Below are positions 39,003-51,117 of a stretch of DNA of 64,000 nt, piece after piece. The translations under genes and the position numbers were made by a program. Numbering within the stretch: position 1 is the first letter of the stretch; every line of letters starts with the position of its first letter. Source of the stretch: Trogon surrucura (lineage: Eukaryota; Chordata; Aves; Trogoniformes; Trogonidae); NCBI GenBank assembly GCA_020746105.1, contig CM036617.1, forward strand, positions 147,192,578-147,256,577, given 5' to 3'. The notes under the pieces are model-generated. The model made no database searches. It saw only the letters and a list, made by a program, of their open reading frames with translations, and was not told where the DNA came from.

Positions 39003-39100
39003 AAACAAGGAGAGATTAAGCTGCTTGTAGAAAGCCACAGAGGGTAAGACCTCCAGTGGTAATTCTGTGCCCATTCTGGCTGACTATAGCCCTCCACTTC
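39003..39100 (-). repeat. MIR/CORE-SINE relic, antisense
   Basis: 'aggagagattaagctgcttgtagaaagccacagagggtaagacctccagtggtaattctg' follows the complement of the MIR core ('agaggttaagtgacttgcccaaggtcacacagctagtaagtggcagagc-aggattcgaac'), with 'ccattctggctgac' after it. Divergence is high, as expected for an element that stopped moving early in amniote history. Confidence 0.6.
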
Positions 39101-42100
39101 TCTTGGGAGTCACACATTCCAAAAAAGAAAATCTGAAAGTGTTAAAACTAAGTGTAACCAAAACCAGGCTTCAACACAGAGTGGAAGAACAGTGAAGAAA
39201 AAAGAGAAAAAGGAAGAGTCACCGTGAATAAAGAAGACCTAGGAGGCACTACCAGAGAGTTTGAGATCGAGTAACACACTACAATTACTTGAAATGCAAC
39301 TGCTAAATCATGTTTTGTTTTCCAGAGTAAATTTCCGACAGAGGAAGTCAAATTCTGGACACTTGAGACAATCATAGAACTGGAAGTGCTGAAATCAGTG
39401 GGAGTTACAAGTGCTCACCACCTCCTAACCGACCCGTGTTCTGCGATCAGAAGCGTGAGGGCAGCGTGTCTGGGCATAACGACGTGAGTTTGACTTGAAC
39501 TACCTCAGATAACAGAGGCGTTCTCAGTGCAGAGATCAAGGCTTCAGAAAGCCTTTCTGAGCACTTTTTCACTCCCAAATAACATTTTTACAAAAATTAC
39601 ACGTCACGAAGGGACTAAGAGTCTCACAGACACAGGGAAATACCCATTGGCAGCCCAATCTTAAATATTACCTCTAACAATCAGGGCCAGAGCAAATGCC
39701 AGCAGGCCTCTGTCGGATCCAGTAAAAGTGAGCTCAGTCTCAAACTAAAAAAAAACATGCAAATGCTGAGCACTCCTCGATTCCTCTTCAAGGCCAATAA
39801 CTGGCCAGTAAGTAAACTTTAATAACTAATGGAAGTCAAGAAAACTGTAACAAGCTACCAATATCTCTTTGCTAAAGAGAAAGAAGGATAAAAATAATTT
39901 ATGTATATTCTCTGTGATCATGCTGTAAAAATCTCAAGTAAAATACACAAATCATTACTTTATTTAAAAGAAAGAGGGGACCAAAAGGTAATAATCATAG
40001 TTATTTGATCTAATTATTCCTAAAGGAATCCATAATAGACTGGAAAATATATAAAACCCACCACTCCTGATCTGCTACCTGGGGAGAATAAAAAAACATT
40101 CTAGTAGGAAACATAGGTGAAAAAATAATGAAATTAGCATCTCCAAATTGTTTAAAAAAGGATCTTCAGCCTAAAGAGAATCGACAGCATAGCTTTAAGG
40201 ATAGATAAATGGCTGCCTCAAGGATCTGTCTTACCTCCTCCTTTTTTTAAGTAATACCTTAATTTGCATAGTAATAACCCAATTATTGTAAGATTAGGTG
40301 ACAGAAATCTCATTATTACTGTTCCTACAAAACAGTCGATATTCCATTCAGTACCTTTTAATGTTACACACCTTAAAACATAATTATTCCAATATATGCT
40401 CATTCATCTTTAATGCAATTTCTTTAATAATAATAAAAAAGACTCTTCCTGTAATTGTTGGGGGTTTTTGGTTGAATATATTAGCGTTAAAACACGATTT
40501 TCCTCGTTCAGGCTGCTATAGAAACAAGCAAAGCCAACCAACTGCTCAGGGGCACGCTCCCTCCCCTCTTCCCAAGAGGGAGTCCACCAAGAGGCCTAAA
40601 GCACATATGTTAAAATATGTTGTAACAACTCTCTCTCCATCTCCCCACTCCCTGCTTCTTCCCACGCTGAGAGCTGGTCATAAGACCAGCTTGCAAACAA
40701 AATCAAATATATAGCAGCATCAGGCTTCAGAGAGTTATTTGTGTTTAGGGATTGCTGTTACAGGCAGAGGGGGAAGGGTTATGGTTTTAGAGCTGCGGGA
40801 GGAGAAATCAGAGGGAGCGCACAGAGGCACGGGGCTTACCTGCCACAGGCGTTCTCAGTTTCAGTTACAATGACAATAAATGCAATAAGTGGTCAGTTAC
40901 CAGATCAACAGCAGAAGGGTAATGGGGGAAGGACGTAGGGCTGGCTCCACCAGAAGAAAACAGCCCCGCACATGTTCAGCTTCAAAAGGATGTCATGAAC
41001 AGTCATAAGTGGGAACAGCAGCTACTATTTCAACAGTCCCGCCTCTCTCACTGCATGCAACGTGAGGCTGGGGAACCTTCTACAGGCAAATCTTCTGTAC
41101 CCCTCCTTCGAATACAAGAGAGGCTGGGAGCAACCGAGAGTTGGTACCGCCGGTATCTGGTGGGAGCCCGTCCCAAATCAGTCAGTGCTCCAAGGCCAGA
41201 GCTTAGCGGCCAGTGTGTTTCATAGTCACATATAGAGGCTGGAAAGTAAAGGACTGCAAACAGCCACTCTTTTTACAGACCGTGTCCCCTCCACAATCCA
41301 CCTGGGGTGTGTAGAGTTGGTGGAAGCCATTCTACATATAAACACACAAATTCTGCTTGCTTGGCTTTCAGTTGATCCCTTTTCCCACCATCACTAAAAG
41401 CAGTAAATACAAGATGCAATTTCACAGGAGTTATTTACTGTTTAATTTTTGTGAAAGCCTTCTGTCAGAATGGCATGAAGGAGAAGTAATTTGGCCAAGT
41501 TCCGATTTTCCAAGTCCTTTACAATCACCGAGCCACTGCAGGTCCGATTAAAAAGGGACAGCGTGCGTAGCTGGAAACCGTCCCTGGGTGGAAGAATTCC
41601 AGGGTTTTTGCAGGGTTGGGAGCACAGCTTGCTGATCCTGGGGGTTAGGCAGCCCATCTCCCACCCCCAGTCACTACGGGGCTGAACATGAATGAGAACT
41701 GCCAGGATGCCTCTTTATGCTGCCCTGGATTTTAGAGAAGGGGAAAATACCACGTGCCAGTGCAGAAAGCCGACAGGATCATCCCTGGCGCTGCTCACAG
41801 GCCTGCATGGAGGACGAGCTCCAGTGCAGAACGGCTGGACCTCTTCTCTGAAGATTCTGACCATTTGCCTAATAGTTCTGATTTTGAAAAGTTTCCAATT
41901 ATAACATGTTCCACAGAAAGCAAATTAAAATGACTGTTTTCACTTGAAAAAAAAATAAAATAAAGCAGTGAATATGCTAATGATTTTTCCTTACATTCTT
42001 ATCATCTCATTTCATGCCTTTAAACAGAAAACCTTGTGAATCTTACTATGAAAATTATCAACAAAGAAGAAACAGCCTTCCATTTTACACCAAAACTTGG

Positions 42101-43367
42101 AGGGCTGAGTTTATACCATCCTGACCCAATCTGACTGAAATTGAAAACTTTTTCCTCTTCCATTAATAGCTTTTCCAATTCAGCAGTTCAAAGCCACAAT
42201 CCCTCACAGCCTATGCAAGGATTTGGGATCATTTTATAAATCTGTGTGGCAAATGAACATGAAAGAGAAACTCTCCTTATGGCTGGGAACTATCCTTTGG
42301 GGGGAAAAATGTTATTAGCTTTTTAGAGAGCATTTGCAAGGGTAATTTGCACTACAGCATCTCTTTTTATTGGCCTTGCAAGCAAGTGTTGAAACAATTT
42401 GTCTTATCATATATATTCACTTTGAATAGGGACCTCATGTGAAACGCTCCTCTTGAAACAAGGAACAATGGGTTCGAAAACCAACACTAAAAACGTTGAA
42501 TGTGGGAATAACTCATTTTGACACAGAAATATTAAAAGTGAAGAGGGAAAGGAAGAAGGAAACGATAAATGAAAAAAAGGAAAGGAAAAGCTTCTGATTT
42601 AGTCTGTCATAACTTAAGGCAGCTATGCCAAAGCTCCCAGTTTGGTCCAGCAATTTCACAGGTATTATAAGAGGAGGGTAAATCGCTACTCCTGGACATC
42701 ATTTGTATTTCATTACCTCTTGACAGTCCTCAACAAAAACAAGGGCCTCACCATGGGAGGCTGCGCAAATAAACGGTAAAGAAACACCTTTACCACCCCC
42801 AGACAATTCACAACACACAGCTCTAAGTCAGGGTTACCATCACCTGTAAAGGACAGCAGCACAAGATGGAGCATTTGCTACAAGTAGTACAGAAGTTAAT
42901 GGAAACCTTTCCCCTCTTTCAGCGTGCTTTGACTCATGGAGGAAGCAAAGCCACTGATTGCTTGTGAAAAAAAGCAGCAGTTCTCCTGCACTGAAACTTC
43001 TGGGCCACCTCACCTTGCTCTGCGGGACAGTTTTTCAGCCCAGGTGACTCTAGAGCAAAGGGGACCGATCTCTTTTATGCTTTGGTACACCAAAATGCAG
43101 ACTGTCGATTTCCAGCTCTGAAAGTGGCATTTCATTCTGCCAGGGCAAGTAACTTCCATTTTGCAGAAGGAAAAACTATTAATTACAAGACTAGGAAACA
43201 ATACTACATTTGCAGTGAAGTTATGTATCATTTAAAGGGGAAAACCGGGGAAAGTACTTTCTTTCAAGTAAAATCAGTAGCAAAAAGATCTGTGGAAGTG
43301 TAACAAGAAGTAATGAAATCAAAGTTCACCAGTTACCTGTGTTCCTAGTGCTGATTCTTCCCTACAG
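39101..43367. other. Unique non-coding DNA
   Basis: No gene is recognised. The longest plus frame (40298-40714, 138 codons) has no familiar domain. 40740-41660 is moderately GC-richer, with frames on both strands that look compositional. 42030-42430 has a conserved-looking AT-rich texture. Confidence 0.45.
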
Positions 43368-43461
43368 CAAAAATTCAATTTGCAGATGACAGCCCTGCAA
43401 GGCAGTTTGCTAGTGCAGATCCCTTCCCCTTGTACTGACGTTCAAGGGATTCCCAATGGAG
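43368..43461 (+). other. Candidate 94-nt exon (weak)
   Basis: The acceptor 'ctgattcttccctacag' ends at 43367 and the donor 'ggag|gtaaga' starts at 43462. The frame beginning at the first base is open across the interval and contains ATG at 43386. The encoded peptide has no recognisable domain. Its length is not divisible by three. It has the same status as the interval at 13539: possible exon of an unrecognised or non-coding transcript, or chance. Confidence 0.15.
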
Positions 43462-43995
43462 GTAAGAGTAGTTCCTCACAGGCTAAAACAATTTACTTGC
43501 TCAGTTCCTGCAACCTTTCTGCCTCCCATCTCAGTGGTGCATGGGATACACTAACCACAATTCACCCAGCAATACCACTCACTGTCTTTGTCAACTAAAT
43601 GTATTATAATTGAAAATGTTTTTTAATGGGAATGAGCTGGTTCCAATAGCAAAATTTGCAAGCCCAGAATTGCGAAGCTGAAGAAAACAGAAAAAAAACA
43701 CCCCAAAAAATATCCTACAGGCCGGCAGCTTCAGATGAGGGCCCTGAACCACTATTCCACATCTTGTGGGAGTACGTTAACCTCCGAGCTATGAACTACT
43801 CCACAGTGTTGTCTTTCTCTCAAGGGTAGATTTGAATTCTGGGAGGGGGGAGCTGTTTCTTTTTTTTTTAAAGCGAAAATTCCTGAAAGCTCCCTTTTTC
43901 ATTTTGATTCAGAATAAGACAAGAACAGAGGATTTTTTGAAAGGTTATTGAAAAGTATAGTGGGCCAGCACTTCAACTTCCACAAATCAACACAG
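43462..43995. other. Unique non-coding DNA
   Basis: Nothing recognisable, apart from a G-run (43842-43852) followed by a T-run (about 43859-43870). Confidence 0.45.
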
Positions 43996-44030
43996 AGGCA
44001 TTTACATCAGTGTAACCCTCTTGAATTAAC
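43996..44030 (+). repeat. Possible ancient amniote repeat relic
   Basis: 'aggcatttacatcagtgtaaccctcttgaa' resembles the 'gatttacaccagtgtaactccattgaag' motif that recurs in old palindromic repeats of reptile and bird genomes. The match is short, so this is suggestive only. Confidence 0.35.
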
Positions 44031-45006
44031 TAGCTTTCAGCTTGACCCAACAGAAATAGAAAAGATGTAGGCTTTTTATGTTCAATGAAAACCAAGAAGT
44101 GAAGCTGACCAGCCAAAGAGGACAATTAAATTTCTGCAAAATTCTTGCCTAAGGTAAGAATAAAGCAAAACCAACCTAAAAAAAAAGAGCCCACATCCAT
44201 TCTCTAAAACATTTGCGCATGCAAAGCCATAGACTTAAGCCCTGCATTGTCCTTAGATAAATTCTCACTGGTACCTCAGAGACGCCTGTGATAGCTTTTC
44301 CTCGACTACAAGGACATTTCACTGTATAAATACTGCATACATAAAAAAGGCCAAACTCTGCTTCACTTGCTCATGACAGGATTGCCACTTGTTCACTCAC
44401 AGTAGTAAGGTGAGCCTATTTGGCCTCCTGTCATCAGCTTGGAAGGCAATGTATTTTAAACATTGACATTCTCAGCAATATTAACTTCAGAGGTAGAACT
44501 TGTCTCTTTCAAACTGACCCGTATAGGAAAAAATAAAATAACCCCCCAAAAATGCATAGCTAACACTACAGGAAAAGACAGATAAACTTAGTAAAATAAA
44601 CAAATAAACCGCAAACCATTCTACACAGTTCTTGCTGATGCTTTGGTCAGCACTATGCACCATCATAAACTGAACAAAGCAATTTCTAGCAGCTTTGAAT
44701 AGCAATTTAAGTCCAAATCCTACTTACAATTCATGTAAAAAGTCAGATTGAAGCATCAAAGTGCATGACTACATTTTTAACCAAGCCTGGGATACACTAT
44801 TCTAACTGCGTGAACTATTTCTTCTCGCTTATCATGGCCATCATCAAGGCTTGATATGTGTCTGCTCTGCAGTACTTTGCAGTGTTTCCAAATGAAGATG
44901 CATATTATGATATAGATGTTGGTACCAAACATGCGAGTCCATCTGCTTGCTGCCAACATAACATACTTATTAAATATTGCATTAGTATTTAGTTGTGACA
45001 TAAACA
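44031..45006. other. Unique non-coding DNA
   Basis: No gene or repeat is recognised. The minus frames (44487-44705, 44777-45040) are short and carry no recognisable domain. Confidence 0.45.
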
Positions 45007-45107
45007 GGCCCATATTCAGCAAGTGCCTAGCTTTAACCATTTGAATAAGTGCTTACTAAAGTCCAGAAAGTGAGCCAGGTGTTTAAGCACTAGGTTGAAT
45101 CAGGGCC
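45007..45107. repeat. Decayed palindromic repeat, 101 bp (MITE-like)
   Basis: The ends are inverted with respect to each other: 'ggcccatattcagcaagtgcctagcttta' at the left, and 'gtgtttaagcactaggttgaatcagggcc' at the right, whose complement starts ggccctgattcaacctagtgctt. The content ('ttaagcac', 'attcagcaa', 'gaatcagggcc') matches the palindromic family of reptile and bird genomes made of gcacttaagcatgtgctta-type arms around a short core. Such elements are usually regarded as old non-autonomous DNA-transposon-like repeats. Both arms carry many substitutions. Confidence 0.6.
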
Positions 45108-45208
45108 AGTCAGAATAAGTGTTGACATGGTATAATATAAAGGCTTAATATCGAATGAATAACGAGGCCAACACAAAGCTCATTCAGCTGCTTTTCATTG
45201 TCATTAAG

Positions 45209-45210
<2 letters not shown>
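45108..45210. other. Short unique segment
   Basis: AT-rich spacer between the palindromic relic and the CA microsatellite. It has the texture of conserved non-coding DNA (cttaatatcgaatgaataacg) but no testable feature. Confidence 0.4.

Positions 45211-45239
<29 letters not shown>
45211..45239. repeat. (AC)n microsatellite
   Basis: An uninterrupted AC tract of about 14 units, the cleanest and longest dinucleotide repeat of the window, hence the most probable polymorphic locus. Confidence 0.95.
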
Positions 45240-45241
<2 letters not shown>

Positions 45242-47019
45242 ATTCCTGGAGACATCTGATCTAATGGAACTCTGAGGTCAAGCAGAATGATCGCTTACAT
45301 CTATTTCAATGTGAAAACAAAATAATTGGTTTGTGAATACAAAAGTTCTCTCAAGAGTAAAACTGTTTGAGACACACTTGTCCACGCATACAACAAGGAC
45401 TCAAATGTTTATCTAAAAATCAACATTAAAAAAAATTTACCTATGACCCTGACAGATGTGTGACAAAAAGTTTAGAGGAATTAATAAAATCCTACATAAT
45501 GCTTCATTTAAATCTGCAAGTGACTTGATAAAAATCTGGGTATCTTTCTGCTGTATCTCCTTTCTCAGATGACATGATTCCCAAAAAGAAAAAAAAATCA
45601 CTTTTCATTAAATTTTTTGAAGAAAACTGAATAGTTAGAGGAACCTGAGCTCTGAGTATTCTGAATGTCCATGCTATTTCTAAGACGTGTTGTAATATTA
45701 ACACTCTAGGTTTAACTACTCGCATGTGGCTGAAACATTAGAAGTCTAGGTTTGAAGCACACAAAGACCAACTTTTGATATAATTTATACTAGTGTGTGG
45801 CTTACATTATAGTCTGCCATCACATAACGTGTCACTTTCTATAAAATAAAATCTGGGAATTATTGAAGCCATTGTCATTTCATATGACAAAAATACCAAT
45901 GTTAAATGTGCCTTTAAAACATTTATCAGTCATGTGTGTCAAGAAGCAAGAGATGAGGAATATTTCATGTGGGTAAAATGCGGGTAAGTTAACTTGACAA
46001 GAACATGTATTCACTTAAGAACGGGATATGTCCCTCTTGGCATGGACATCATACTGTGCAGAGTCTCCAAGAATTTAATTAGAGCTGCAATACAGTAATT
46101 AACTACTGTATATTGAAACCTTTTGTAATTTTTTTTCCAGTAGTGGGTGAAGAAAGAGAAATTATCGTGCTGGGAAAAAAAAAACAATGGCATAGGAAAA
46201 TAAAAGCTATTGTAAATCCACAGGCATTAAAAGGTGCATGGCGGGCTTTGTCATCTCTTTGCTCCAGCACTGACCTCACCTTAGACCCGACTACTTATGA
46301 CACCTCCTCTAAGTTACACAAATGATGCAATAAAGCCTGATCTACTTCTGATAGCTTTCCACAGATAATTTTGCTTCTTTGTTGCTTCACAAAGTCAATG
46401 GGTTAAAACGCTCTCAGTCTCTAAATAGGTATCTTCCACAACTTCTCAACCATATGTATTGCTGGTTTTATGCAGAAAAGAGAAATAACTCCAAACCTAA
46501 GTCCAAACACAATAATCTGGGACTTCAAAGCACTGAAAACACTTCCTTTTATAATCTACATGTCTCCTGGGAGATTTGTTTGGCTTCTACAAACACCAGT
46601 ATAGAGTCTTGTGCAGATTTTCTAAATAATGTAAACCAAGTCAGGAAGTGCACATGCACCTAACCTGAGACACCTTTTCTCCTTCTCTCACACTGAAAGC
46701 AGGGCCAAGTACAGGACAAAGGGAGAAGCTGTTCAAGCACACATGGCACATCGTCCCACAGGCATGGTTACTGAGGCAGGGGAGAGGACAGGGTGGACTT
46801 GACAAGGTGATAGGCCTATTCATCATCTCCTCCACTGTGAATCTGGAAGTCAATAGTGGCTTTTGGAGATCTTTAGGTTCAGCTCTGATCCCCCAAACAA
46901 TCAGCAAATCCTGAACTTATTTTCACATTTATGAAACCAGTATCAGGATTTAATGGGTAACATACTGGAGACAGAGTAAAAACATACACAGATATTACTC
47001 CAGCTTGATCCTTGTTTAG
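45240..47019. other. Unique non-coding DNA
   Basis: No gene is recognised. A short inverted repeat TTGTCAT/ATGACAA with a 5-bp spacer lies at about 45873-45891. The open frames (46379-46663 plus, 46641-46907 minus) lack a recognisable domain. Confidence 0.45.
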
Positions 47020-47125
47020 GTGGGTGACCTTAACCACTTCTGTTGTCTTTTCTCCACCTATAAAACAGCAATAATGGTAACTTACCTCTTTGATAAAGTA
47101 TTTTGGAAAAAAAGCACTATGAAAC
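47020..47125 (+). repeat. MIR/CORE-SINE relic
   Basis: 'gggtgacctta-ccacttctgttgtcttttctccacctataaaacagcaataatggtaacttacctctttgataaagtattttgga' followed by 'agcactatgaaa' tracks the MIR-type consensus (tgtgaccttggg, ctctgtgcctcagtttcctcatctgtaaaatggggataat, acttacctctttgtaaagcgctttgagat). This is the best MIR match in the window. It covers the core and the LINE-related tail; the tRNA-like head is missing or too diverged. Confidence 0.75.
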
Positions 47126-50100
47126 AGCTGATTTTATAATTAGATGTTCCTATAAGCTAGGTAGCATTCTGCAAAAAGGAAGAGAATACAAAAGCACCCC
47201 AAGCTCTGATTTATTGTTACTTAGTTCCTGGTGGTAGTCTCTCAGACTATCTTTGCCTTCTCCACTCAGCTGTACAAAGTGTAAACTTAGCAATACAGAG
47301 AACAAATGTTAATACGCTCAGGATAAATGTACCTGTGAAGCATTTGCAGACATCGTGGGGAGACACACTTACCAGAGTGTGGGTTACCATGTGTCAGCTG
47401 AGCCATAACTCCCTGTGTGGATGCTCTCGGTCTGCTGTAACTGCCTCAGAAAATCTTTTAAACTGTGATAACTCAATCACTTCAAAAAAGTAGCTCCTGA
47501 CCAAGTTTTCAAAGCCAGAATCCTTCTTGACTGTGAAGCCTTAATTCGAATTCATTTGCTGGGGCGGATGTGCCCTTACTTCAGAGTTTTTGTTGGTTGT
47601 CGAAGCAGGGGTATAGTTAAAAAAAAAAACAGCTAAACTACCTGTTTTCCCTATGCTGCTGCCCATCATTCTTCTCAGGTCTCCTTGAGGCTAGATTTCC
47701 TGGGGTCAGAAAAGTAAGCAGTCATCAGCAGGGGGACGGACATTCACTGTCACCAAATAGCCCGTGTGAGGCCTGCTCAAAGGCCACAAAGCAGTTCAAG
47801 GGACTCCCCTGGTTTTCCCCCAAACAGCCCTTCCAACCAGCAAGAGCCCCAAGGGAGAAAGGACAATAGCCCACAGAGACAGGCTTCCCGAGGGAAGCTG
47901 GAGAAGACATTTGCAGCCTGAGGACCTGCATCACTGGTTACACCGTGACTGGCAAATGTGGGCCAAGGCCTGTTCTTTGGCACGACATGGTTTGCAGCCT
48001 ACAGCTTGATGCTCCTTCCTCCCCCTATCCAGGACAGCCTCATCCACGGTGCCTCATGGGTCGTCTCTGCTTGCTGACATCCCTCAAATGAGGCCAAGAT
48101 ATTGGAGCGGAGACTGTGGCCACCACCAGGGGCCCCAGCCATGCCAGAGTGCACACCAACTCCTGCCAGAACCCACGGGCTGTCTGTAGCGACACCCTGC
48201 CCTCCTCCTGCCCAGTTTGTTAGTACAGGCCCAGCCGCTAGGGCTACATCAGCACTATTTAACAAAACAGGCCTTAAAACTAAATGGTGTAACACTGCTC
48301 ATGTCCATAACAAACACCCAAACGGCTGACCAGCAATTCCGCCTGGCCTGGGGTAACTCCTGAACTGTCTCTAAGCCCCGTTGGTGTGAAGGCTCTTTGG
48401 CCAAGGGCCAAAACCATGCCACCACGCCGTGTTCCAACAGGGGGAAAGCACGGGACAACAGCATGCAGGGGCCCAGGATCTCCTTCTCGGATCATGGATG
48501 GGGAAGTGGAGAGGATGAGGTCACCCCTATGGTTGTTCCTTCCTGAATCCCCATCACTCAAGCCCTTGGTCCCCTCTCTCCCCCTTCCCCTCAAAGGGCA
48601 GTGAACCGCATTTACTGAGCCCTGTAGCCTCACATGCAGGGCCTGGGAAGAGGAACGGTGTGCAGAGCCTCCTGGAGAAACCTCTTCTCCCCGCACCACT
48701 GGCTGGTCACCCTTCATCAGAGGGCATCGCTACAGGATCCAAACCTCACCTAAACTGAGATGTTGGGAGTTCCCTATCCACTCTCTGGCCCTCTGGAGGA
48801 CCACGAGGATATCCCATTCTTAGAGATTAATATTCCAGGTAGCTCAATTCACAATTCATCCTTCTCCCATGTCTTTGTAGTAAGCATTCACCTAAAGCAC
48901 CGGCATAATCCAGCCTTCCCACACCACATCCTGCCTTCCTGCCTCTCCCATAATCCAGCTGTTTTGCACCTTGAAAAAAAATTAAAAAAACCCTCCTCTC
49001 ATATATAAGATGGGACACACAGGAAGGTAAAATATTTCTGACTTCCTTCTCCAGGGATCAGGACCAGGGCCATTCCTTCTCCTTTACATTAAAAGCTAAT
49101 CCTCCCACCTCCTCCTCGTAGACATGCAAGTTCTCCAGCCTCTTCCTCATTACATAAGGCACATGCATAATCCTTCTCCTCCCACAGAACATCTCAAGAA
49201 ACACAATCCTCCTCCTCCCCCTCAATCACACCAAGTCTAATCCCAACACTTCTGACATTACCTGTTAAATAGCCATCAGTACAGTGAGAACAAATGGATT
49301 GAAGCACAAACTCTGCACATGGTTTAAACCACATCCGCATGACTGATAATTTCAGTTTTCTACTCAGCCTTCGTATTCTGCTTCATCCCTGCAACTGAAA
49401 ACTATTTTTCTATAAAAATTCTGTCTTTTTTTTTTTTTTGGAGAGGGGGGGATAAGAACGAGAAAGGGTGTTCTTTTATTAGTGAATAAAGGATTTTGTT
49501 TTGTTTTGTTGGTGGCATTTTATGGCCATATTTTACAGACAAGTTCATGGTAAGTTCAGAGGAAAGGAATTTTCAAAGAAAATCTAGCACAAAGCATTGT
49601 GGGCAATGATATGGAAAGTTGACAAAATGATGATAAACAATGAAAAAAGAAATAATTAAGTGTGCTGAAACACTGCATGACTATTTATCACATTGTTAAC
49701 TTTTCTTAGGGAAAATGCTTTATTGTCTGCAGTTTCAGAAAGAGATCTTAACCTAGGCTATGGAAGGAGAATGCTGCATGTATAATGGTTTTGAAACATT
49801 TTTCTACATATATAGAAAAAAAAGAAAATGGCAAATATGTCTGTATGAGATAAGGCTTTCAGAACAAAATATAATACATGGAAATCCTTTCTTGAAGTGC
49901 TTTGTGGTCTTAAGGAGGTAGGAAACTTGAAACAGTAGTTACAGTAAACAGAAGTCTAAACAAGGTGTGAAAAATTGGGGGCACAGGCAGAAACAAAAAC
50001 TCTGAAGAAAGCAGCTAAAAAAAGTGAAAGAAGTGATGTCTTACACGGACATGGCTAATCTATTTGCAGTTACTTTAAAAGTCATTTGAGAACTCAGTTG

Positions 50101-50167
50101 CAACTAAATAGAGAAGGTCTCTGCCCAACATTTAGCAAAGTTAGTAAGAAAATGAAGAAAAACTAGA
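47126..50167. other. Unique DNA including GC-rich block 47.7-48.8 kb
   Basis: 47700-48770 is clearly richer in G+C than its surroundings and holds overlapping frames on both strands (largest 48280-48717 minus, 145 codons). Codon content follows composition, no domain is recognised and no frame dominates, so I do not call a gene. 49095-49240 is rich in CTCC/TCC words. A T-run (about 49427-49439) is followed by a G-run. 'ttttgttttgttttgtt' lies near 49496-49512. Confidence 0.45.
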
Positions 50168-50330
50168 GAGCTGGGCACTCTGAACTCCTAGGACTAATTC
50201 CAGTCTGCCTGTGTCAAATTGGCTAAGCCGTATCATCTCTTAGGCCAGTTCCTTTCAGGGCTAATGGGGTGATAGTATTTTCCTCTTGAGCATGCTATCA
50301 AGATGAATTAACTAAATTATATTAACTAAA
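50168..50330 (+). repeat. Possible highly decayed MIR relic
   Basis: 'gggcactctgaactcctaggactaattccagtctgcctgtgtca', then 'gctaatggggtgatagtattttcctc' and 'caagatgaattaactaaat', occur in the order expected of MIR (initial tRNA-like part, 'aaaatggggataatagtacctacctc', 'gaggattaaatgag'). Gaps and substitutions are extensive, so this is low confidence. Confidence 0.3.
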
Positions 50331-50772
50331 GCTACCTCACTGTCTTCCTGAAAATCTCCTGTTCAAGGCTCCTTCCTTGCCTTGATGTCTACAAGGGATA
50401 TCTTGACTTCTGGGCAGCTGGTGTATTAAGATTTTAAGTATATCTACATTAGCAAGCAATTTGGTGCAACAGAGGCAGAGCACTAGATCGTAGCAGTTGA
50501 TACTGGGGGACCTACACGTGAATTATCTGGGGCTCAGGTTTACTATCAACTAGACACAGCCTCGTCCTCGGTACTGAATCTTGTGTATAGTTCACATTTG
50601 TTTCAAGGCACCAGCCATTGGGCTAGATTGTCGTATTTCCATCAGTGCTCAGAGCGTCTGTGGTGTTTCTGGAAAGGAGCTTCTGCTTTATTTTCCTCCA
50701 GAGTTCAACACAAACTAAAAACATTCTTCAAAGCAAGCTGACATATGCTAAGTAAAAAAGACCAGGGAGAAT
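50331..50772. other. Unique spacer
   Basis: No recognisable feature before the reverse-transcriptase fragment. Confidence 0.45.
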
Positions 50773-51117
50773 TTCTTCAAAACCACACGAGGATCAGCAT
50801 GGCCATGTCAGATATGGCGATGCAATCTCTGAGCCCTTCCCAATAACCAATGGTGTGAAACAAGGTCACGTTCTCGCACCAACTCTATTCACAATCTTCT
50901 TCAGCATGATGCTCCAAAGGGCCACGGCACACCTCGATGAAGATAACGGCATCTACATCCGATATCATACCAATGGTAACCTATTCAACCTAAGGCGACT
51001 GAAGGCCCACACTAAGACCCTAAATCACCTTGTCCACAAGCTGCTTTTTGCTGACACGATGCCGCCCTCGTTGCTCACACGGAAGCAGCTCTGCAGCGCT
51101 TAACATCCTGCAAAGTG
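50773..51117 (+). mobile_element. Reverse-transcriptase fragment, RTE-like LINE (not CR1)
   Basis: A plus-strand frame open from about 50773 to 51103 encodes an RT palm piece: SEPFPITNGVKQGHVLAPTL, then a segment with IRYHTNGNLFNLRRLKAHTK, ending in LLFAD. The NGVKQG-VLAPTLF and LLFAD motifs are those of non-LTR reverse transcriptases annotated as RTE/HmRTE type, not of CR1 (whose boxes read differently). The element is cut both 5' and 3'. A 2-base excess inside the catalytic box (after LLFAD, about 51054-51058) shifts the frame; in the other frame the protein continues DAALVAHTEAALQRLTSC up to 51117. It therefore cannot function. An avian RTE family (AviRTE) is known in several tropical bird lineages and in filarial nematodes; membership is possible but unproven here. 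Confidence 0.75.

Noticed and set aside
40298..40714. 138-codon plus-strand frame as a gene
   Set aside because: The longest plus frame of its region, but low-complexity and without a recognisable domain.
47700..48770. GC-rich block with many overlapping frames, largest 145 codons on the minus strand, as a possible gene
   Set aside because: Frames of similar length occur on both strands, as expected from low stop-codon density in GC-rich DNA; no domain, start context or splice structure supports one.
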